Shown here: piece after piece, positions 37,736 to 52,700 of the stretch
How positions within the stretch are numbered: position 1 is the first letter of the stretch
How the letters are laid out: every line of letters begins with the position of its first letter
Source of the DNA: Halichoerus grypus
Lineage: Eukaryota; Chordata; Mammalia; Carnivora; Phocidae
Assembly: GCF_964656455.1 (NCBI RefSeq)
Contig: NC_135723.1
Span: 94,999,283-95,063,282 of the forward strand
Reading direction: 5' to 3'
Length of the DNA: 64,000 nt
Position numbers and translations under genes: made by a program
The notes under the pieces: generated by a model
Databases searched by the model: none
Seen by the model: the letters and a program-made list of their open reading frames with translations, nothing else
What the model was told of the DNA's origin: nothing

Positions 37736-40700
37736 CTGTGGGCGACGGAAGGGGACTGTGGGTATGGGTTTCCCCCCCAGGAGCCCGCCCTACCCAGGCC
37801 CGCAGCGGGGTGGAGGGGGGAGGCGGAGGGGGTCCTCACTCGGCTGTCAGCTCCAGCACACACTCCATGGTGTCCAGCCCCGCTGAGCGGAAGTGCAGGA
37901 TGTAGCGTTTCATGCGGATGGACTCCAGCCACTCGGGCACGCTTCGATAGGGGATCCCATCTGAGCCACTCAAGCTGGGCAGCCGAAGCGTCACCCTGTG
38001 GGACACAGGGTGCCTCAGTCCCGAGGGAGGTGGAGGTGTCCTCTGTCTCCCCGCTCCAGCTTCCCTGAAATCGGGGCTCGGCCTATGAGCATCTGCAGCC
38101 AGCATTCAAGTTGGGTGTCTGAGCACAGAGATTATCTGGACTTTGTGCATTAGCCCGGCCATTGTCTGTGAACTCGTTTCCTGGCCCGATTCCTGGTGTG
38201 TTCACGGCAGTGGGCAGGCTGACGGTCCTGCCGCACTGACGGGCCCAGGGGAAGTGGCAGCCCTGGGAGGCCCGAACACAAGCGGGCTGCCAGCCCACCT
38301 CCCACCGAGGCGGCCAGTGCTGCCTGATTGGGGGCTGACGCACAAGTGTCAACCGTCCCAGCTGAGAGGACGCAGAAGGCAGGAGAGCAGAGGCCGGGGA
38401 AGCCGGGCAGGGTCCTGCCATCGTCAGGGTGGCCCCTGAGAATGCCGGGAGCAGCCTCTGCTCGCCACCTCCAAGCCCGGCTGTTACTCTTGCCCTCCGA
38501 CACCCACAAGACAATGAGTGTTCCTGTGCTAAAGGCAGCCAGAGCCCCAACCATTAGCAGAATAGATCTGCTGGGGGAAAAATGTTCAACATTCCAGAAA
38601 GATTAGCACATGCAGTCTCCAGTATACGAGGGAGTTGTGCTCCAAAAGATAGTTTCAGAAGTTGGAACTTGGAGCACATTTTCTCCCAGAAACAAGGTTA
38701 TATATGGTGGTCTGATACAGAGGCCAGCATGCCAGGGCCAGCTTACTTGATTGAGCATTCGAAGTCCGGCCTTGCCCATCTCCCCCACCTCACCCCTGCC
38801 ACCAGTTCATTCTCCACATTCTGGCAACGTTTCTGGTAAAACACAATTCTGATCATGTCCCTCCAGTTTAAAAACTGGTCAAACAGTTCTCCATGCTCAG
38901 GATAAAGCGCAAACTTCTCCGCAGAGCTGGTCCTCTTTGCATTGACCCTGCCCCTGTCTCCAGCTTCACCTCTGGCCACAGTCCCGAAATAACGCTGCTG
39001 GGATCCTGCGCTATTTGGAATCAGCCTGCCCTTCGCTCCCCAACCCATGCTGGCCATGTGTTCTGGGAGACCCCACAAGGCCGCCCCTCCCAGTACCAAC
39101 ATGCATCCCACTGGTACTTGCTGGTTGCTCTCTCTTCCCCACCCAAGTGACCAAGCTCCCTGGAGTCGATATCAGGGTGTCAGCACGGCTTATATGTACT
39201 TTCCATCTCACTTGCGTCCTCTCTTCTGCCAAACTAGAGCTATCGGGGACGGGAGGGCAGCTCCTCCATCAGGGTGGACTGTCCCCAAGGGCGCTGACTG
39301 GTCCTGCCTCAGCAGTATGCTGCGCTCTGTCCAGAGCTCCACAGGCCCAGCACTCAGTGAATGTAGCTGAATGCCCATTTCCATTCTCCCAGATCCATCC
39401 TCCGAAACCCCTTGCCCTCTCCAATGTGGCTACCTGGGATCAAAGTTGGCAATGGTCCGCAGGGAGTGGGGGTTGGTAAGCAATTGCTCCAGATGTGCCT
39501 TCAGCTGGTGGAAGGAGGGCCGACGGGCACGGTCATAGGCCCAGCAGTTCTTCATGAGTTCATAGAGAGGGGCAGGGCAGTCCACGGGAGGCGGCAGCCG
39601 GTACCCATCCTCAATGCTCTTCATTACCTGCAGTGCGGACAGGGTGTGGGGCGGGGCGGGGGGCAGGCTTGAGGTAGGAAGCTCAGCTTCCCTGGTGGCC
39701 CCTGAGAAATCTCTGTTCACACAAGATCACTGCGATAGAGCCTCTACCCGCCCACGACCGCAGTAAAGAGAACCGGGAGTAAGGCAAAGGGGACCAAGGA
39801 AGTGCAGAAAAACTGCGGGTCAGGAAGAAGGAATAGGATATTTGTAGGCAAGAGCCATGGGAGGATTTCGGGAGGAGATGAGCAGTGAGTTAGGGGTGAC
39901 ATGGGGAGGAGTACCCCAGGCTTACCTCCTGATTGCTCATCTCCCCATAGGGCTTGTCTCCAAAGCTCAACACCTCCCACATCACAATCCCGAAGCTCCA
40001 CACATCGCTGGCCGTGGTGAAGGTGCGATGGGCAATGGCTTCAGGGGCTGTCCAACGGATGGGGATCTTTCCTCCCTAACAGGGCACGTAGGACAGAAAG
40101 GTGATGTTTCAGGGCATGGGGGGGGGGAGGGGAGGAGAAAACGGCTGTGCAAAGGGATGAGTAATTATTGTGTCCACAGGAGCATGTGTCCTTACTGGTG
40201 CACGTGTGACTACAGGTACGGCACATTATTGCGCGAGTGTGTGTGTGTGTGTGCGCGCGCACGCTCAGTGAGTACACGGCTCTAACCTGGGTTTCATATG
40301 TGCCATCAAAGTTGTCCAGGAGGCGGGTCAGGCCAAAGTCAGACACCTTGCAGCACAGGTTCTGACTCACTAGGATGTTCCTAGCGGCGAGGTCCCGGTG
40401 GACATAACTGTGGTCACTGAGGTAGTTCATGCCGGATGCAATGCCCTGCAGCATGGCCACCAGCTGCCCAGGGACCAGCTGGTCCTCCCGCTCCTGTAGC
40501 ACGGTGAGTGGGCAGGTTAGGGAATGGGCAGGGTCTCCTCTTCCCAAACCAGGAGCCAACCCCAGGGATCCACGGTGCATCCCCTGCCCAGCTGGCTCTC
40601 CGCCCTCCTCACCCTCAGGAAGGCATCCAGGGCTCCGTTCTCCATAAACTCTGTGATGATCATGATGGGCTTTCCTGAGACGCAAAGCACACGTCAGCAC

Positions 40701-43700
40701 GGCAGCCTCTACCCCATCTCCACCCAGAACCAGACTTCCTGCCCTTGGCAGCATATCTTCCCTTCACTCCCGATGGTCTCACGCCCTCCTTTCCTCCTCT
40801 TTCCCTCCCCGTGCTCCTGAAGACAGCTGCTCATACTCTTTGTGACAACGCCTTCCAGGTGCAAAATGTGTGGGTGGTTGAACTGGCCCATGATAGTTGC
40901 CTCTCGAAGGAAGTTCCACCACTGGCCGTCTGGAGAGGTGTCTTTCAAGGTCTTAATGGCCACAGGCTTGCAGTCCTGGCTAGGGATTCTCAGGGTCCCT
41001 CGATATACTTCCCCAAACTCTCCTGGGTGGAAAGAAAACAGGCCGTGGCCCGATGCCCTGTCAGGCTCCCCTAGGGGGACGGGCAGCCATATCCTCCAGT
41101 CCCCAGGTTCCTGTCTTCTCTGGATCAGAAAAGTGGCTTGCCCTTGTTGGTCCAGGGGCTCGGGCTGCACTTCCCAGGAAGGGAACAGGAGTCTGGAAGA
41201 GGACTGTTGCTCGGCGACCTGTCCAGTACCGTCTCCCACACGAGCACAGTTCTTGGCTAGCAGGAGCTGCTCGGCAAGTGCCAGGTGAAGGCGGTTGTGT
41301 GGTGGCACTGGGCTGTGTCCATAAAGGGCAGGCGGGGCCTGAGCCAGTGCACCAGTGACCAGGGAGGCTGACCATTGCCTCCTCTCTTCCGCGAGATCCT
41401 CCGGTCACAGCTCAGCTGGCTTGGCTGCACAACTGGCAAGGACACTGCAAAGCTTTGTTCTCCTGCTCAGCTCCATTTCCTCTGCTGACCCAAGGGATCA
41501 GGGCAGCCCAAGGACACCGGGCCCCTGGTGGGGTACAATGCGGGCTGAGGGAGGCCCTGAATCTCTCCCACATTTGGGAACCATCTGAGAATAGCCTGGG
41601 CCTGGGCACAGTGACCCCTCTGTTGACAAGGATGACGTGTGGAGGCTGTTCATCAGAAACTCCATTAACCACAGAAGCAGATTGTGTGGGGAGCAGGGGC
41701 GGCTCTCGGACACCTGATAAGGGGGTTACAACATGAGCACAGCGATTCAAGGAGGACACAGGGTAGAACGGAGAGGGAACGCATCAAGGAGCTCTTGGGC
41801 CAGCACAGAGGCCGACCGGCGAGCAGCTCTGTGCTGCCACACAAGAGGGGGCCTGCCCGGCTCACCTTCCCCTATGACAGTGTCCACAATCAGCCAGCCC
41901 GGATCAAGCTCCTGGGTGAAGTCCAGGGCTCCCTGTGCAGGGTCCTCATATGCTTGGAGGTCCACATAAGGCTTCAGCCACAGCTTGTCCTCTGTGGGGA
42001 GAACGGGGAGGGCTCGGCCACAGGAACTCCAACTGCAGGGTTCAGGAGAGTTTTTTTGGGGGTGGTGAGGGGAGGTGGGGCCAGCAGCACTCCCCAGCCT
42101 TCTCATTCTTCTGCTCCCTTAGGAGTCCCGTTTTGGCTAAAGTGGGAGAAAGTCTCTGTCCTTAGCAATGAGGTTCTTCCTCCGTCCATGCGCAAAGCCC
42201 TGTGTCCCTGCCCCCAGAGGCCCAGAGCAGTGGGACAGAACCTGGGCCTGAAAGCTGTTCACGGCCTCCAGTGACCCAATCTTCCCATGGCTCACTGACC
42301 ACACTTCAAATTCTTTGCCCTTCCTCCTCACCCCTGCTAGCCATACTCCTCTGATCACTCACACCTCATTCACATTCCCAGACAAGGCTCACTCTCACCC
42401 CTTCGCTTGGATGGACCACTGACTCCCCCTTTGGTGGGGCACCTAATGAGGTGACCAGCAGGAAGCCCACATGCCTTGGAGGACTTTAGGGAGCCTGCCA
42501 GCAATCCTTTTCCCGCCGAGCCTCGGCCCACAGACCTGGCCAGCCAGGATGGGGAGGCCGCCCAGGACCCGGGTGTTGGAACAGTGGCACCAAGAGCTAC
42601 CAGGTAATTGCACAGAGCCTCTGGGGGGCTATCAGTACAAAGTTAATTAACCAAAGGTAATTAGGTAGCAAAACAGAAAAGCCCTAGAGACAACAGCCCC
42701 AACCTGTGCTCCCAGAGTTGGCCTGGCCAATGTGGGTTCTCTCGTTCCATCCCAGTGGCACCTCCCAACACCCCCCGCCGCCCAACATATACACGCACAG
42801 GTGCCCTGGGCTCACCTCGGTTCACGTCGGCAACACGATCACGCTGCCTCGGCTGGTGTCGCCGCCGAGTTTTCCTGTGGGGGTGAGGGGACAGCTTCTT
42901 CAGAGTCCCGGGACTGCCGCAGGGGCCCAAAGGCCTCTGGCTGGGTTTTTCCCACAAACAACAGGGGGTGGGGGTACGCTGGAGCTCTCGTACGAGGGGA
43001 TGGGCGGGTGGCTGGGGCTGCCTTCCGGGGCTCCTGGCCAGGCAAAGGGAGCCCGGATGGTGGCCGGGGAGGGGCAGGAACAGTACCTTGAGCGGAAGGA
43101 GAGCATCCCGAGCAGAAGAGCTACAGCCAGCAGCAGCCCGAAGATGATGGCTACAATCTCTCCTCCCGTCAGGCCCCTGGGAACTGTGGCACATGGGGTG
43201 AGGAAGTCTGGGCTCAGAGGGCTCAGAGCCCACCGGGATGATGGAGGCTGAAAGGGCATGCCCAGGGGCAGGGCCCTCAGTGGACCGCAGGTGTGTGTGT
43301 CCCCTGCCCGAGGAGATGGGGTATGTGTGTGAGAGAGCACGGGGAGCCCTCACACCGGGACCACCAGCTTGGGGCTGCCTATTGCCGAGCACGAGGGGTT
43401 AGGAGATTGGATAGGAAACTGGCTGGCAGCATCCAGCATCGGGAGGTGTATCTGAGGAGATTACGGTGGGGCGGGGGCTTCCTGTGAGTCCGTGTGGGGC
43501 TCTCCCCACCCCGGGCAGCTCCTGAGTGTCTGTGTACGTGTGTGTGCACGTGTCCGTACACTGGGTGTGCACGTGTCTGCACATGCATACAGGAAGGGGA
43601 AAGGTCACTGATCGGAGCAGGGTCTGAGAAGCCTAGGGGGATGACAGGTGCATGTGTGTTTGGGGTAGAGCACAGGAGAACCCACCCACCTGGTGGGCTT

Positions 43701-46700
43701 GTCCGAAACTCATGGTCAGGGGAGAAGGGGCCAGGCCCTAGAGGGGTCAGCATTCGAACTCTGACAATGTACGTGGTGTCCGGCTGCAGTTCCGTCAGCA
43801 AGACCCTGGGTTCCAGAACCATCTGGTGCCGTTCTTCGTCCTGTGGATGAGAACTAACGTTAACTTGGCTGTGCCGAGCCAGACCGGGTGGAGGAGATGG
43901 GCAGTCTTGGGATCACATAGAGTGGGGTGGGTGGGGGAATGGTCAGGGCAGGGCTCTCTGTAGGCTTTTGTCCTGAGAAAGCCGCACAGTTCACTGTGGT
44001 CAGATTTCCCTCCATCCCGTCACCCACCCGGGTCAGGGATGCTGGGGTGTGCCCAGGCGCGGACACTGGACATGGTCTCTCAGCGCCCCCCTCACCTGAT
44101 TCAGCACATGCAGCTCGTAGCTCAAGTTCCCCCCGGGGCTGCGGGGCCGGGACCCTGCCCAGGTCAGCTCCAGCTGCCGTGGCTCCTTCTTCACCAGCCT
44201 CAGGGACAGGCCTGACAGGGACTCTGTGAGTCGGGAGGGTTCCAGTGGGTTTGGAAAGAAAAGAGGAAATAACTTCAGTAGCTTTTCGATTGCTTCCTGC
44301 CCATCCGTTTGTCCCTGTGGTCCTAAGCCCTTCTGGTTTCTTCCGGCCCTGTCCTGATTGCTCACCTGCGTGCCCCATGCTGATGCTCAGGGAGGCGCCG
44401 GCCGGTGTGGAGGTGCCCAGCCCTGACACTCCGTTCTGGGCCTCAACGTTAAAGGTGTAGTTGGCGTAGGGTTCAAGGCCGCTGACACGCACAGCTGGTG
44501 CTGTGAGCCCGCTGGCTCCTGGGGAAAAGCGCACACCTCCCCCACAGGGCTGGCAGGGTCCTCCGTCCACCGCTGCTCCCCGACACTGAGAACACCCCAC
44601 ACTGTACCTCACATCCTGGCGCCCCCCCGTATCTGCTGGGGGTTCCCAACGCAGGGAGAGCTGAGTCCCCGAAACAGAGAAGCTCAGGTTTCGGGGAGCT
44701 GAGGGGGGCCCTGTAAGGAGAAGAGGGGCCGTTAGGAGGAGCCAGCTTTGCTTTCATACAAGCTGCTGGCCCCTGCCTCCTCCCACCTCTGAAGATTTGA
44801 TTCCAAAAGTGAGGAATCACCTCATTTTTTCATTCTTCCAGGGAAAGTAAGGGGCAGGGGAGGAGCTTTAAGCGTCTGGCCCTTTAAAGGATTCCCAGTG
44901 TCTGAAAAGCTCTGGAAACTTCCAACCTTAAAGGGCCTGCAGCTCCTCGAAGATGGCCAAGCCCTGCCCCCTGGACTCACGTGTGCATGACACCTGGGGG
45001 CCCTCCCCAGGGGCTCGGAAATGGCCGCTCTCACAGGTACAGAGGGTGGCCCCCTCAGACTCCGCTGTGCTGTGTCCGGGGCACTTGAGACAATGGGGTG
45101 CATCTGTGTCCGCCCGGTAGGAGCCGCTAGGGCAGACTGCAGAGAGAATGCAGCAGAGCCATGGATGTCCGGTTTTTACGGTAGACTCATCCCCATTCAC
45201 CCCTCTCCCCAATCCTTTGTACCAGAAACACCCTGCACCCTGGGGTGCTCAGCCACTCGGTCTAAAAATGGCTGAGATGGAGCATAGGCATCCTTCCCTC
45301 CCTTGGCACTTGGGGACCCTCCCCCGAGCGGCCCCTGTGTGTCCTCGCCGCCCCCCCCTTCCCCGAGGCTCCTTACCCAGGCATCCTTCACCGCTCGCGT
45401 CTTCCTCAAAGCCAGGCTCACAGCGGCACCGCCCCACGGGCACCAACCACTCACCGTCGGGGCTGCAGTGCATGCGGGGCGCCCCTGCGGGGCCGGGGCT
45501 GGCCTGGGCATGGGGCAAGCAGGTCCCTGCCACTTCCACCAACCCGCCGGGGCCGGGCAGAGTGTCGGGGAACCGGGCCAAGCCGTGCACAGCCTCGGGA
45601 CAGCGCTGGTAGAACACCCTCACCGACACCAGGGCCACACAAGCCCCCGGGTTGTGGAAAGCGAGGTAGAGGCCCCGGCGGGTCAGGCGGCCCAAGGAGC
45701 AGTGCTCCACGTTCAGTTTCACCGCGCCAGACGCCAGGTCTCGGACGGTGAAGCTCTGGTCTGCAGCCACGGTGGTCACCTGGGAAGGAGAGGTGTGGGG
45801 AGGGGGGCGTGGCAAAGTCATGCTTCATTCCCACGGAATAGAGAACGATGACGCTGTTTGGGGCCATACAGTAAACCTGCGAGGTAGGATGGGTTACCAG
45901 CCCCACTAAACAGATAGAGAAACTAAGGTTAAGAGAGGTTCGAGACCTTGTACAAGATCACACAGCTACGACATGATGGGACTGGAATCCGGGCCGTGAG
46001 ACGCCACAGCCCATATAATTTCCACTATTCGAAGGTGTTCCCAACCTCCGTGCCAATGAGGTGATCAGTTATAAAGTGCGTCATCATTAATTTATTACTA
46101 ATAACAAACTTTACAACATCTTCCCTTTGGGAAAAAAAAAAAAATGAGAGCACATCCTGTAATAATACGCTCCTTATACCTCTGCATTCCAGTGCGTTTT
46201 CCTGAGTAGGAAAGAAAGGGATGGTATCAGAGGGAGAGCCTGCAGAGAACTGTCTCTCTACACAACTCCAGGCGGACTCACAGGGCATCGCACAACAGCA
46301 CCCTGCGTGCTGACAGCAGAAGTCCAAATGCCTCTTCCCAGCCTCCACCAGGGAAGCCTGTTATCTCAACGGAGGCAAAGCCTCTGCAACAGGTTAAGGC
46401 CGGCCCTATTATCAACACTCTTTTCAGACCGGGAAACCTCGGCGGGGGTTAAGCTGAGCCTGAAGGCGGGACACGGCAGAAGAGGCACAGCGGTTCCTCC
46501 TTATCCACAGCTTGGCTTTTGGGGTTGCAGGTGTCACCCACTGCTGTCAGCCACCACCCGGAAACAGGTGATCCTCCTTCTGACCTTTCCTCATTAGGCC
46601 AATAGCAGCCTGACGCTGGGTCACGTCGCAAGCCCAACGTCAGGACGCAACACCTGGCCGTGGGCCTCACCTCATCTCCTCACAAGGCACTTTATCTGCT

Positions 46701-49700
46701 CGCGGCATCACCAGAAGGAAAAGGGTGAGTACAGAACAATGAGATATTTCGAGAGAGAGACAGAGATGGAGAGAGACTGATAGGGAGAGAGACTACAGCC
46801 TGATGACCTTCATTACAGTATACTGTTATAATTGTTCTGGTTTATTACTAGTTACTGTTACTACTCTCCTACGGTGCCTGATTTACACACGAAAGCTCAC
46901 CACAGGGAGGGACACACAAGAAAGAACACAGCACATCTGGGGGTCAGTACTGCCCGGGGCTCAGGCATCCAGCGGGGGTCCTGGGAGGTATGCCCCGCAG
47001 CTAAGGGGGGCGCTGCTCTACTCAAACCCACCTCTTCTGATCTCTAGGCCCACATTCTCGTCCTTATTTGACACCTAGACCCTCTTTCTGTTTCTGCCAC
47101 TTTGTCTTTTCCTTAGCTGAGCGGGGTCACGGGAAAGAGTGAGGCGGGAACCAGTGTTAGGACCAAACGGTGCTGGGGGTGGGGGTGGGGGTTGAGAAGC
47201 ACCTTCTGGAATAAGGGCCGTCGGAGCTGGATGCCCACGTCCTGGTCACTCTCCATGTAGAGGAGGTTGAAGGTCTCCTTGCAGCCCAGAGGCCCGGCTC
47301 CCCCGGGGAAACTCTTGCAGTCCCTCACGGTGAACTGCAACTCCACATGGACCCGAGAAGCTTCCTCCCCCCGGTAAATCCAGTTGGAGCGCAGCCAGTG
47401 GTCAGTGTCTCCGCCCGCTTGCACTGGGCAGTCCTGGTACATGTAGAGGAGCGTCCCATTCAGTATCTGCTGCACCTCACTCCACTGCGGGAGAGAAATC
47501 CGAGTCAGGCTCCAGTTCATCACCTGCTCCCCAAACATGGGTTTTCTAGAGCTGACGACGGGGAAGCTGGTGTCAGGGCTCCCGGGGTTCAGCTACTTGT
47601 CCTGCTGTCCTCCCACCCCTGGGCCTGAGAAGAGTCAGTTAAATGTTTAGGGTCGGGAGTTATTGGGATATAGGACGGGCAAGACAATACCCCCTTATGA
47701 TCTGCGGCAAGCCCCGGTGCCTTCGATGAGTCCACTCCCAACCGAAGTATGAGCACCAATTTTTACCTGTTCTCATCAGCAGGTTCTTAAGTACCCCAAA
47801 AAGCAGACTTTTATGGCAAAAGCTCATTCACAAAACCTCTCTGCCTATTTGTTCAGAGAAGAGGATACTACATTTAACATCAAGGCCTTTAAACTTCTGG
47901 AGGGCAAGAACAAGCATAGAACTCTTCTGTATTGGGGGAACTCACCCTCTCTGATATTCCTTCTAGTTATGGTCACTATCAAAATCAACAACGGACAGGG
48001 CTGGGTGGTCTCCTGGACACCATGCAGTCCACCCCCCCTTACCTGCTTTTACCTTAAAATAATTTTTAAATTTACTAATAATAATGGCTAGCACTAATGG
48101 GCCAGTCACTGTTGTAAACACTTTCCATGAGGAAACTGAGTCATAGCAAGGTTAAATGACTTGCCCTATGCCCTCAGTTGTTAAGAGGCAGAGCTGGGGC
48201 ATGCACCCAGGCACTCTAGGCTCGAGTTTATGTTCCTGATCATTATGTCTCTATGCACTTGTTAAAAGTCAGAGAACATATATAATGTGAAGGTCCTCTC
48301 ACCCGACTACCCTTCACAGGGAGCCACTCTGAACAATTTGGAATAAAGCTCACCACACCATTTTCAGTGCCTCTAGAGAAATGTTTGAATATTTTTGTGT
48401 GGATGTGTTTTTAACATAATTTTTTTAAAACATAAGTGCTATTTCGTAACCTGCTTTTTGCTTTTAACAAATAAATAATCTTTGAAAGATGTTCACAAGG
48501 GGTGCCTGGGTGGCTCAGTTAAGCATCTGCCTTCGGCTCAGGTCATGATCTCAGGGTTCTGGGATCGAGCCCTGCGTGGGGCCCCCTGCTCAGTGAGGAG
48601 TCTGCCTCTCCCCCTACTCGTACTCTCTCTTGATCTCTCTCTCTCAAATAAATAATTAAAATCTTAAAAAAAAAAAGATGTTCACGAGAATATAAATAGA
48701 TCTACCTAATTCTCTTTAGCAATCCATAAAATAGCATTCCACTGTATGGATGTACCATAATTTATTTAATCATTCACATATTGTTGGACATTTAGGTGGT
48801 TTCTAGTTTTTAAGGTAAACATGTACATATTTCTATAAGATTTCTGTAGAACTGCTATAACAAAGGATAAGTATTATAAATTTTTAAAGAAGATACTGTC
48901 AAATGGCCTCCAAAAAGGATTTATCAACTTACACTTTCACCAACAATGCATGAGGCCCCATTTTTTGAAAACCTGGATATTAACGATCTCTTGACTTTTG
49001 GCCTATCTTACGGACAAAACACAGCTTCTTGCCATTTTAATTTACATTTTTTGAGAAGGAGGTTGTGCATTTCTGTTTTGTTCACTGGCTATTTCTATTT
49101 TTATGTAATTATCTGTTTGTAAACTTTGCCTGATATTCTGTTCTTATCTTTTGAGTATTCATTTGGATGAGCCCTTTTTTTTTTTACGTTATAGATATTA
49201 AGCATTTGCTTGAAATGTTTCAAATGTTTTCTTCCCATCATGCCACTTAATTTGCTAATGATGTCTTTGATGTTGGTACCTTTTAAAAATTTCATATAAT
49301 AACATCTCTCTTCTCTCCCACTATGAATTCTGGGTTGTGTATTTTGCTTGGGAAGTTCTCCTATCCCAAACTTATAAAGATCTTCTATATTTTCTCCTAA
49401 TATTTTCGTAGGTCTGGCTTTTAGGTTTAGATTTGAATCTCCCTAGAATTTAGATTTTTGCGTATAGTGTGAAATGGAGATGTAACTTTACATCCTTCTT
49501 CTTCTTCCTTGTTGTCTTCTTCTTTTTTAAATTATGGACATCCGGCTGTCAATTTACTGTCCGGTCTATACTTTGCACATTGATTTGCAATTCCAATGTT
49601 ATCACATACTAAAATCTCACGTATGTGGGTTTTCTATTCTGTTCCATTGACCTGGGTATGCTTGTGCAATGCCACGTGTTTTAATTATAGTCAAGGTATC

Positions 49701-52700
49701 ATTATGTTCTGATATCTGGTAGGGCAAGTATTCTATTTCATTATTCTTTTTCAAAAAAAAATTCTCAGCCGTTCTTACATATTTTTTTTCTGCCAGATGG
49801 ATTTAAGAAAGGAGCTCTCAAATTCTGTAAAATAGCCCATTGATATTTTGGTTGCAACCCCCTTATAGAGGAGTCTGAGGCCCTCAGAATGTCTCCTTTT
49901 CCAAGGGCGTTCATTGCTACGCGCAGCTCTGGGATTTAACTAAGAACTGGGTGGGGTGGGGCAGGGGCAGAAATCCATGAGATACCTAGTTTTGCTTTAT
50001 GTTAGGGAGTTCCAAGATTGGGCAAGGGTGTCCCGGCAATGACGGCACCCACGGCCTGCTCTTAAGAAGGAGCTATGATGGGGAAGCCCAAGTGGAAGGC
50101 CTGGGGTGGAGATCAGGTGGAAGGGCAGTAGGTGGTTAATGTGCAGCTCATTAGCTAGAGTGCCATGGCTGCAGCTGGAGCCAGGAGCAGATGTTTCCCG
50201 CTGTATCCTGCCTCTCCCAGTCCCAGCAGTGACAGATGGGGGAGAACCAGCTGCCCAGGATCAGCGACAAGAATCCTTTCACTTACCACTCAGGCTGCTG
50301 GCTGCTCCATGGGTACATTCAGGGGAGCCTGAATTTGAGTGTGTGAGTGTGTGTGCTTAAAAGATAAGGAGGGGAGGGGAGAAGGCAGACATGGGGAGTA
50401 TGTGACTGCTGCTGTCTTCTTGCCCTCCTGGTGCAAAGCTGTTTGGCCTGAGCTGCAAAAAGGGCCTTGCTTCCACTCCAACCCAATTAGGGAAGAGTTA
50501 TTTGGGTGGGGGGCGGCTGGGCCACACCGGGGGTGAAGGCCCGTGGAGCCAGCAAATGGACCCCCGTGGCTGTGGAGTGATCATCTGGTTTATGAGATGA
50601 GGCACCTATTACGGCTGGCCTAATCCAGGATTTTCCAAGCAGCCCCTCCTGTAGGATACATTATGGTTTAGTCTATTAATTCTAATTATAGGCCACTCCA
50701 TGGGAGAACTAAGAGTAGAGCCAGGACCCTAGGACCCAGAGGGAAAGAGAGCAAGTGACCCCAATCCCAGAAATAGAGGCTGCATTCCTACCAGAACAGG
50801 AAGGGGAAAGGGGTCCAGGACCAGAGGGCACGAGGGCCTGAGTCCAGACTCCTGGAACCTGAAGCCAAGGAGGTCGGCCTCCCGTGTTTCTGTGGCTGGC
50901 TCTGCTGAGTGGCAGAAAGGTGCTCTCTGGGACTCACAAGAACCTATCTCTGTTCACTAGGTCTTAGGAAGACCCAAGGAGGGAAGGGACTTGGAGCAGG
51001 TTCAGACAGCTGGAGCGCATGGTGTGCCTGGGCTGGGGAACCCATGGAGAAGGTGCCAAGGGCTCTGGGACCTCTAGTGGGGGAGCTTTTACCTTTGGGG
51101 AGGCAAACACCCTTTGAAGAGTTGGATGAAAACTCTGGCTCTCCTCTCCATATACACAATTTAGAATACACTTTTATGGGGTTCCCTGACCCTCTGAAGC
51201 CTATCTGTGCAACTCTATTGGGATAGATGGACCTCAGATTGAGGACACATCTGGTGTTTTGGTTCTTAGCCCTCAACCATCCCTACTATGGTGCATCCTC
51301 TCCCTGGGGATGTGGGCTCATCACCCGCCAAGTCCTCCTAAGTATTCAGTCCTCCCTCACTGGGATAGGGATGGAAGGAGCCAGGCACTGAGGCGTTCTT
51401 CATGGGGTGTAGCCTGACCACCCGCCCCCCCCCAAATGTCCCATTCAGGAGGCTCTGACTCACCTCCCCTCCCCCTCCCTGAGGAGACACTTCCAGTTTT
51501 TCCTGCTCTTTTCTCCGTTCCTCCACCCACCTCTCCGCCCATTTCCCACTGGCCTGCAGCTTTGAGCCTTCCCTCCCCTGACACTTACCCCATCCTCTGG
51601 GGGATCCAGCAGCCAGCCCAGCTCTCCCTGTGCTGTGCTTGTGTCCATCAGAGTGACTGAAGTAGGGAGAAGAGGGGCCTGTCACCTCTGGGAGAGGAGG
51701 CCCCACACATGCAACCCACATTCCTCCTCCTGGGCCCCCAGCCCCAAGGCTTCCATCCACATCCTGTTCCTAACAGCTGTGACTTCCTGAGGTTTAGCCC
51801 AGGAAGGAGGAGTGAAGAGCTCTAGGGATTAGTCTGTCTTCCTCCAGAGCGTGAAGGGAGGAAGGCAGAGTCGGGCAAGGGTTGGCCGGCTGGATCTTTG
51901 ACCAAAGTCAAGGCAGGAAGTGTTGGGGAGAGCAGCCCCACATAAGACTTGCACCCTCTCTCTCAGTGGGGGCTGGTGCTGCCTGGAGGGGGGGTCCCTC
52001 AGCTGCAGAACTGGAAGGGTGGATGGGCAAAAGACGATCCCAGCCCCTGGGGGTCATAAGTGGGTAGGGTGTGGACAGGGGACCTTAGAGGGGGTTCCTG
52101 GGTGGGGAGGTTCCCTTCCACTGGCAAAGGGCCTGCTCTGCCTGTGGTTGGGGGTGGGCAGTTGAGGGTACTGGGGTAGCTGAGTCTGGGAAGTAGGGGT
52201 GGTAGGGCCAGAGAGGGTGTGCAAGCCTTCACCTGTAAGGCTTGACCTGTACATCTGGGAGCCCCTGCACCCCGAGTTCTAGTCCATCGCCCAGCGGCAG
52301 GTCCCTCTGTCCTCTGGCCTAGGATGGCATAAGGCAACTTCCCATCCCTGACTTCATAGGGTCCGGATCTCTGGGATGGGCACCTGAGGCTGAGACCGCC
52401 TGGGAATGAGGGATGCCCACGATCGCTGGGGTAGGGGTCTGGGCGCTGCGTCCCCGCGGCGGTCAGGAGCTCCCTGCCCACCACCGGGCGCAAACTGTTG
52501 GCCAGAGTGACTGACCCGGGAAAGCAGCGGGTTGCGGGGTCAAAGACCAAAGGCTGGCCTGGCCAGTCGATCGCCTGGCGGCGGGGCAAAACAAGGGAGC
52601 TGGAGAGGGGCGCGCGGAGAAGGCCTCCTCGGGAATGCCGGCTCCTGGACGCGGGTGCCGGCCGAGCCCCGGGGGAGGGGGAGGGGCGGGAGCGGGGGTC

